This document shows, piece after piece, positions 6,122 through 9,984 of a stretch of 9,984 bases of DNA. The DNA comes from Desulfovibrionaceae bacterium. GTDB taxonomy: Bacteria > Desulfobacterota > Desulfovibrionia > Desulfovibrionales > Desulfovibrionaceae. The stretch spans positions 1 through 9,984 of the forward strand of contig WRHT01000035.1 in NCBI GenBank assembly GCA_009783115.1, in the 5' to 3' direction. Under the pieces are notes generated by a model. That model was not told where the DNA came from, did not search any database, and was given only the letters and a program-made list of their open reading frames with translations. The number at the start of each line of letters is the position of its first letter. The stretch's first letter is position 1. A program made the position numbers and the translations under genes.

Positions 6122-7453
6122 ATGGATTTATTTGATGTAACCCTGCTGTCCCGGATGCAGTTTGCGGTGGCGGTGTTTTTCCATTTTATATTTGTGCCGC
6201 TGACTCTGGGCTTGTCAGTGTTACTGGCCGTAATGGAGACCATCTACTACCGCACCGGGAACGAGCAGTATAAACGCATGGCCAAATTCTGGGGCAGGCT
6301 CTTCCTGATAAATTTCGCCCTGGGCATTGTCACCGGCATCACTCTGGAGTTCCAGTTCGGCACCAACTGGTCGCGTTATTCAGAGTATGTGGGCGACATT
6401 TTCGGTTCGCTCCTGGCTATTGAAGCCACGGTGGCCTTCTTTCTTGAATCCACCTTTGTGGCCGTATGGCATTTCGGCTGGGACAAGGTCTCCAAAAAGG
6501 TCCATCTGGTGGCCATCTGGATAGTGGCTATCGCCAGCAATCTCTCGGCCCTCTGGATCATCCTGGCCAACGGCTGGATGCAGCATCCGGTAGGCTACCA
6601 CATTGTGGGCGGCCGGGCGGAACTGCAGAACTTCTTTGAAGTGCTGACCAACCCCTACGCCTGGGGCATGTATTTCCACACTCTCGCGGGTTCCTGGCTC
6701 CTGGCCTGCTTCTTTGTGCTGGGTATTTCCGCGGTGCATCTCCTGCGTAAGAATGAGAAGGATTTCTTCAACCGCAGCGTGCGGGTGGCGGCGGGTTTCG
6801 GCCTGGCGCTGGCGCTTCTGGTGGCGCTTTTCGGACACCAGCAGGGCACCAGCGTGGCCAAGTACCAGCCGGAAAAGCTGGCGGCCATGGAAGCGCAATG
6901 GGAAACGAAAACCAACGCGCCTTTCTACCTTTTCGCCTGGCCGGATGAAGCCCGTAAACGCAATTCCGTGGAGGCCGTCGGCATTCCCGGCCTGGCCAGT
7001 TTCCTTTCCCACGGCAGCTTCAGCGCCGAGGTGAAGGGCCTGAACAGCTTCCCGGCGGAGGATCACCCCCCGGTGTTGCTCAGCTTCCTGTCCTTCCGCG
7101 TGATGGTGGGCTTGGGATTGTTCTTTATCCTGCTGGCCTTGCTGGCCTTCAAGGCCAGAAATGACTTGGGGGCAAGCCCGCTTACCGCGCGTCTGCTGAT
7201 TTGGAATATACCCCTGCCTTACTTTGCCTTGGCCTTCGGCTGGGCCGTGGCGGAGTTCGGCCGTCAGCCCTGGATTGTCTATAAACTGATGCGCACGGCC
7301 CAGGCGGTCTCGCCTGTGCCCGGATATTCCGTGGCCATTTCGCTCCTGGCTTTCATTGTTGTCTATACCCTGCTGGGCACGATAGCCATTTTCCTGTTGC
7401 AGAAATACGCGCGCAAAGGCCCGTCGCCTCTTGCGGCCGAGGGAGGTAAATAA
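6122..7453 (+). CDS. cydA: Cytochrome bd quinol oxidase subunit I CydA
   Basis: A 443-residue, multi-span inner membrane protein that oxidises quinol and, with CydB, reduces oxygen to water using hemes b558, b595 and d. Residues matching the E. coli enzyme are visible: His21 (E. coli His19, heme ligand), Glu101 and Glu109 in LAIEATVAFFLES (E. coli Glu99 and Glu107), and His186 in YFHTLAGSW. Met328 in SFRVMVG is the probable partner ligand of heme b558. Lys252 and Glu257 in EKLAAMEAQW (251-260) are the quinol-site pair, and GRQPW is at 380-384. It is about 80 residues shorter than the E. coli subunit because the insert after the N-terminal part of the Q-loop is missing, as in the common short-Q-loop CydA group. 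The ATG at 6122 follows AAGGGGG at a suitable distance. cydB follows 2 bp later. In anaerobes this enzyme typically removes oxygen. Confidence 0.97.
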   Translation: MDLFDVTLLSRMQFAVAVFFHFIFVPLTLGLSVLLAVMETIYYRTGNEQYKRMAKFWGRLFLINFALGIVTGITLEFQFGTNWSRYSEYVGDIFGSLLAIEATVAFFLESTFVAVWHFGWDKVSKKVHLVAIWIVAIASNLSALWIILANGWMQHPVGYHIVGGRAELQNFFEVLTNPYAWGMYFHTLAGSWLLACFFVLGISAVHLLRKNEKDFFNRSVRVAAGFGLALALLVALFGHQQGTSVAKYQPEKLAAMEAQWETKTNAPFYLFAWPDEARKRNSVEAVGIPGLASFLSHGSFSAEVKGLNSFPAEDHPPVLLSFLSFRVMVGLGLFFILLALLAFKARNDLGASPLTARLLIWNIPLPYFALAFGWAVAEFGRQPWIVYKLMRTAQAVSPVPGYSVAISLLAFIVVYTLLGTIAIFLLQKYARKGPSPLAAEGGK

Positions 7454-7455
7454 CC

Positions 7456-8490
7456 ATGCCTGAAGTATCGATCTTTCCCATCATCTGGTTTGTGCTCTGG
7501 GGCCTGCTCTGGGCGGTCTATTTCGTCATGGACGGCTTTGATCTGGGCATGGGCGTGCTCATGCCCTTCATCAGCTCCGGTGAGGAGGAACGCAGGGCCA
7601 TTTACAATGCCGCCGGACCCTATTGGGATGCCAACGAGGTCTGGCTGATCACCGCCGGGGGCGTGACCTTCGCGGCCTTCCCCAAGGCCTACGCGGTCAT
7701 GTTCAGCGCCTTGTACGCTCCTCTGCTTCTCCTGCTTTTCGCCCTGATCTTCCGCGCGGTATCCTTTGAATACCGCAACAAGGTGGATTCTCCATCCTGG
7801 CGCAAATTCTGGGATCTCTGCCAGTTTTTGGGCAGCTTCCTCCCGGCCTTGCTCCTGGGCGTGGCTTTTGCCAACCTGTTCCAGGGCATCCCCATTGACG
7901 GAGACGGCATTTATCACGGCAACATCCTGAAGCTCCTCAATCCTTACGGGCTTTTGGGCGGCGTGCTCTTTGTGCTGATGTTCACGTACCACGGGGCGCT
8001 CTGGCTTGGCCTCAAAGCCCACGGGGCGCTGCGGGAAAAGGCCATGAAGCGGGCCAGGACCATCTGGCTCTACCTGACCGGCGTGGCCGTGGCCTTTTTG
8101 GCGGCCAGCGCCTTCTTCACCACCTTGTACAATAATATCCTCAATATGCCGCTTTTGGGCATCTTCCCCCTCCTGGCGGTGGCCGGCCTGCTCGGCTCCA
8201 GGGCGGTCATCGGTAGCGCGCTGGGCGCCTGGGCCCTCAGCGCCCTGTTTATAATCGGGGCCACCTTCTTCGGCGTGCTGGGCATGTTTCCGGCTCTCCT
8301 GCCCTCGAACATGGACCCGGCTTACAGCCTGACCATCATGAACGCGGCTTCCAGCGAGCTGACCCTGAAGATCATGCTGGGCGTGGCCGGTGTGTGCGTG
8401 CCCATCGTGATCCTTTACCAGTTATGGGTGTATGTGACCTTCTCATACCGGGTGACCCCCGAGGAACTGAAGAAGGAAGAAGCCTACTAG
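7456..8490 (+). CDS. cydB: Cytochrome bd quinol oxidase subunit II CydB
   Basis: A 344-residue, mostly hydrophobic protein, the second subunit of the bd oxidase. The N-terminal stretch WFVLWGLLWAVYFVMDGFDL (11-30) and GPYWDANEVWLITAGGVTFA (54-73) are family signatures. Asp29, Trp57, Asp58 and Arg100 sit at the same positions as in the E. coli subunit. About eight membrane helices can be drawn, and the length is close to that of other short CydB proteins. The ATG at 7456 is 2 bp after the cydA stop, with GGGAGGT inside the cydA 3' end as its ribosome binding site, so the two are translated from one message. No CydX-like small ORF follows; the operon ends at a strong terminator 34 bp downstream. 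Confidence 0.97.
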   Translation: MPEVSIFPIIWFVLWGLLWAVYFVMDGFDLGMGVLMPFISSGEEERRAIYNAAGPYWDANEVWLITAGGVTFAAFPKAYAVMFSALYAPLLLLLFALIFRAVSFEYRNKVDSPSWRKFWDLCQFLGSFLPALLLGVAFANLFQGIPIDGDGIYHGNILKLLNPYGLLGGVLFVLMFTYHGALWLGLKAHGALREKAMKRARTIWLYLTGVAVAFLAASAFFTTLYNNILNMPLLGIFPLLAVAGLLGSRAVIGSALGAWALSALFIIGATFFGVLGMFPALLPSNMDPAYSLTIMNAASSELTLKIMLGVAGVCVPIVILYQLWVYVTFSYRVTPEELKKEEAY

Positions 8491-8523
8491 GCCTTGTTGG
8501 CAAAGCTGGTTTAATGTCGAAAT

Positions 8524-8557
8524 AAAAACCGGGGGGCGCAAGCCCTCCGGTTTTTTT
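8524..8557 (+). terminator. Intrinsic terminator of cydAB
   Basis: A near-perfect 14-bp stem (8524-8537 paired with 8542-8555, with a single G-U at 8533/8546) is closed by a GCAA tetraloop and followed by a T-run at 8551-8557. The A-run on the left side means it could also stop minus-strand transcripts, but no minus-strand gene ends nearby. Confidence 0.93.
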
Positions 8558-8563
8558 AGTGGC

Positions 8564-8660
8564 CCCAGATTGGGCTAAAAACTTTGTTGAGCTTTGAAAA
8601 ACGGAGCAAAAGCGAATTGCACCCCGGTCTGGTGTACTTTAGTTATTGGGGTAATCTGGG
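8564..8660. repeat. Distant inverted repeat CCCAGATT / AATCTGGG before the methyltransferase gene
   Basis: Perfect 8-bp arms at 8564-8571 and 8653-8660 enclose 81 bp of AT-rich, non-coding sequence between the cydB terminator and the methyltransferase. It could be a chance pair, an operator, or a remnant of a mobile element. No direct repeats flank it. A TTTAAT at 8671-8676 is the best -10-like hexamer for the next gene. Confidence 0.25.
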
Positions 8661-8699
8661 AGTTTAACAATTTAATTATTTCAGGGAAAAAAGGGGAAT

Positions 8700-9527
8700 A
8701 TGAGCGAACAGAAAAGCGTCTCGGAAACCGCGGAAATTACCGCGTTGTTGCGGGCGGCAGCGTGTTTTGAGATGGATGATAGAATAAAAGGCCGGGATAA
8801 TTTGGCAAAATTGTTTTTGTCGGAGGAAAGGCGCGGAAAACTTTCCAGCGAGGGTTGGCGGAACGCGCTTAAGGAGAGGGTGGAGGAAAAAAGTAAAGGA
8901 CTTTACGAATATGTAGTTGCCAGGACGGCATATTTTGACGAGCTTTTCGCTGACGCGCTGAAAGAAAACACACAGATTGTTTTGCTTGGAGCTGGATACG
9001 ATTCCAGAGCCTACCGTTTTCCTGCGGGCGGCAAGATATTCGAGGTTGATGCCCCTTTCACGCAGGAGCGGAAGATGTCGATCCTGAAAACTAATGGCAT
9101 AGACCTTGCCAGAGCGGAGTTTGTGCCTGTGGATTTCGAGAAAGACGACCTGTTTTCGCGGCTTGCCGGGAGCGGGTATAACTTCAGACAGCAAACGCTT
9201 TTTCTCTGGGAGGGAGTTATTCTATATCTTTTCCCAGGAACTGTGGATTCCACCCTTCGTGCGATAAAACAGAACTCCTGCGGTGTACTGGCGTTCGACT
9301 ACCTGAACGTGGCGATGGAAGGCAGGGATAATGTCGCTCTCAGGGATGAGCGAGTGTTTTTTGGCATGGGAAAAGCGGAAATCCGAGCATATTTGCACGC
9401 ACTCGGATACAGAGTGCTGGAAAATCTTGGCCCTGACGAAATAAGCGCCCGCTACCTCACCTGCTCGAACGGAACAACTTTCGGGGCCTTAAAAAGAACG
9501 ATGAATTTCATGAAAGCTGCGATTTAA
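8700..9527 (+). CDS. Class I SAM-dependent methyltransferase, leucine carboxyl methyltransferase family
   Basis: A 275-residue protein of the LCMT-like family (TIGR00027-type). The SAM-binding motif is VLLGAGYDSRAYRF (94-107), with the family's GAGxDSRAYR; motif II with an acidic residue is IFEVDAP (113-119); LWEGVILYL (169-177) is the post-core motif; and ARTAYFDEL (74-82) is the conserved N-terminal helix. Relatives methylate carboxyl or hydroxyl groups on proteins, polyketides or small molecules; the substrate here cannot be read from sequence or from neighbours. The ATG at 8700 follows AAGGGGA. The coding sequence is noticeably AT-richer than the flanking genes and uses codons they avoid, so recent lateral acquisition is likely. 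It stands alone after the cydAB terminator, and its stop is 7 bp from that of the convergent permease gene, with no terminator of its own visible. Confidence 0.85.
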   Translation: MSEQKSVSETAEITALLRAAACFEMDDRIKGRDNLAKLFLSEERRGKLSSEGWRNALKERVEEKSKGLYEYVVARTAYFDELFADALKENTQIVLLGAGYDSRAYRFPAGGKIFEVDAPFTQERKMSILKTNGIDLARAEFVPVDFEKDDLFSRLAGSGYNFRQQTLFLWEGVILYLFPGTVDSTLRAIKQNSCGVLAFDYLNVAMEGRDNVALRDERVFFGMGKAEIRAYLHALGYRVLENLGPDEISARYLTCSNGTTFGALKRTMNFMKAAI

Positions 9528-9534
9528 TAGACTG

Positions 9535-9984
9535 TTACCAGGTTCCGAAGGCCATGTGCGCGGCCATGCACACCAGGTAAACGGCAAAGACGCGTTTGAG
9601 TTTTTGGGCGGAGATGCGGTAGGCGATTTTCGCGCCCAGGGGAGCGAACAGGACGCTGGTGGAGACCAGCCCCCCAAGGGCCGGCAGGTAAATGAAGCCC
9701 AGGGAGTATTCCGGCAGATTAGGGGCGTTCCAGCCGTTGATCATGTAGGAAAGGGCGCCGGCCAGGGCTATGGGAAAGCCCACCCCCGCGGCCGTGCCCA
9801 CGGCCTGGCGCATGTCAATGTTGCACCATCCCAGAAAAGGCACGGTCATACTGCCGCCGCCGATGCCCACGAAGCTGGAGATAAAGCCGATGCCCGCCCC
9901 CACCCCGGCCAGTCCGGCCCGGCCCGGCAAATGGCGGGCGGCCTTGGGCGCGGCGTCCAGAAATATCTGCGCGGCCACCAGCAG
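9535..9984 (-). CDS. TauE/SafE-family membrane permease, C-terminal part (cut by window edge)
   Basis: The last 149 codons of a longer gene whose start lies beyond the right edge; the frame is open to the end of the window, so the GTG at 9978 is not taken as the start. The sequence has several membrane segments. The stretch GFISSFVGIGGGSMTVPFLG (residues 32-51 of the visible part), followed by DMRQAVGTAAGVGFPIALAG and a Gly/Ala-rich helix pair, is the second-half repeat of TauE/SafE (DUF81) proteins, eight-helix transporters associated with export or uptake of sulfite, sulfoacetate and related organosulfur anions. The substrate is not determined here. In a sulfur-metabolising organism an anion role fits, but that is inference. 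It converges on the methyltransferase with 7 bp between stop codons. Confidence 0.85.
   Translation of the reverse strand: MLVAAQIFLDAAPKAARHLPGRAGLAGVGAGIGFISSFVGIGGGSMTVPFLGWCNIDMRQAVGTAAGVGFPIALAGALSYMINGWNAPNLPEYSLGFIYLPALGGLVSTSVLFAPLGAKIAYRISAQKLKRVFAVYLVCMAAHMAFGTW

Noticed and set aside
6380..8022. Two minus-strand frames (228 and 219 codons) opposite cydA and cydB
   Set aside because: Both are antisense to highly conserved oxidase subunits and show no family features.
8491..8523. Small CydX-like subunit gene after cydB
   Set aside because: The only ATG after cydB (8513) opens a three-codon frame; no short hydrophobic ORF exists before the terminator.

Overview
The window looks like chromosomal DNA from a Desulfovibrio-like deltaproteobacterium (Desulfovibrionaceae-type). 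The assignment rests on gene order (flhA-flhF-flhG-fliA-cheY), moderately high GC, and flagellar genes lying close to a cytochrome bd oxidase operon. It is an inference, because the window contains no rRNA or other taxonomic marker.

Layout. Positions 1-5023 hold a tightly packed minus-strand flagellar operon, read right to left: flhA (export gate), flhF (SRP-type GTPase), flhG (MinD-type ATPase), fliA (sigma-28) and the first 27 codons of a cheY-like response regulator. Spacing runs from a 1-bp overlap to 33 bp, so this is probably one transcript. Positions 5024-5164 form a divergent control region. It has a good sigma-54-type -24/-12 element facing flhA and a perfect sigma-28-type -10 (GCCGATAA) facing the other way, though the -35 for the latter is badly spaced. 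Downstream on the plus strand are two small, little-known genes (5165-5919): a charged, low-complexity soluble protein, and a membrane-anchored coiled-coil protein with a DUF2802-like C-terminal helix pair. The arrangement suggests a cascade: sigma-54 drives the operon encoding FliA, and FliA then drives the small gene pair.

Positions 6122-8490 encode the two subunits of a cytochrome bd quinol oxidase (cydA, cydB), closed by a strong intrinsic terminator with a GCAA loop. The cydA leader holds an 8-bp inverted repeat just before the ribosome binding site. In anaerobic sulfate reducers such oxidases scavenge oxygen.

Positions 8700-9527 carry a noticeably AT-richer gene for a class I SAM-dependent methyltransferase of the leucine carboxyl methyltransferase (TIGR00027-like) family, probably acquired laterally. 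It converges, with a 7-bp gap, on the 3' part of a TauE/SafE-type membrane permease that continues beyond the right edge.

I see no CRISPR array, tRNA, rRNA, insertion sequence or recognisable defence system. The least ordinary parts are the divergent sigma-54/sigma-28 region with its uncharacterised gene pair, the divergent GTPase motifs of FlhF, and the foreign-looking methyltransferase.
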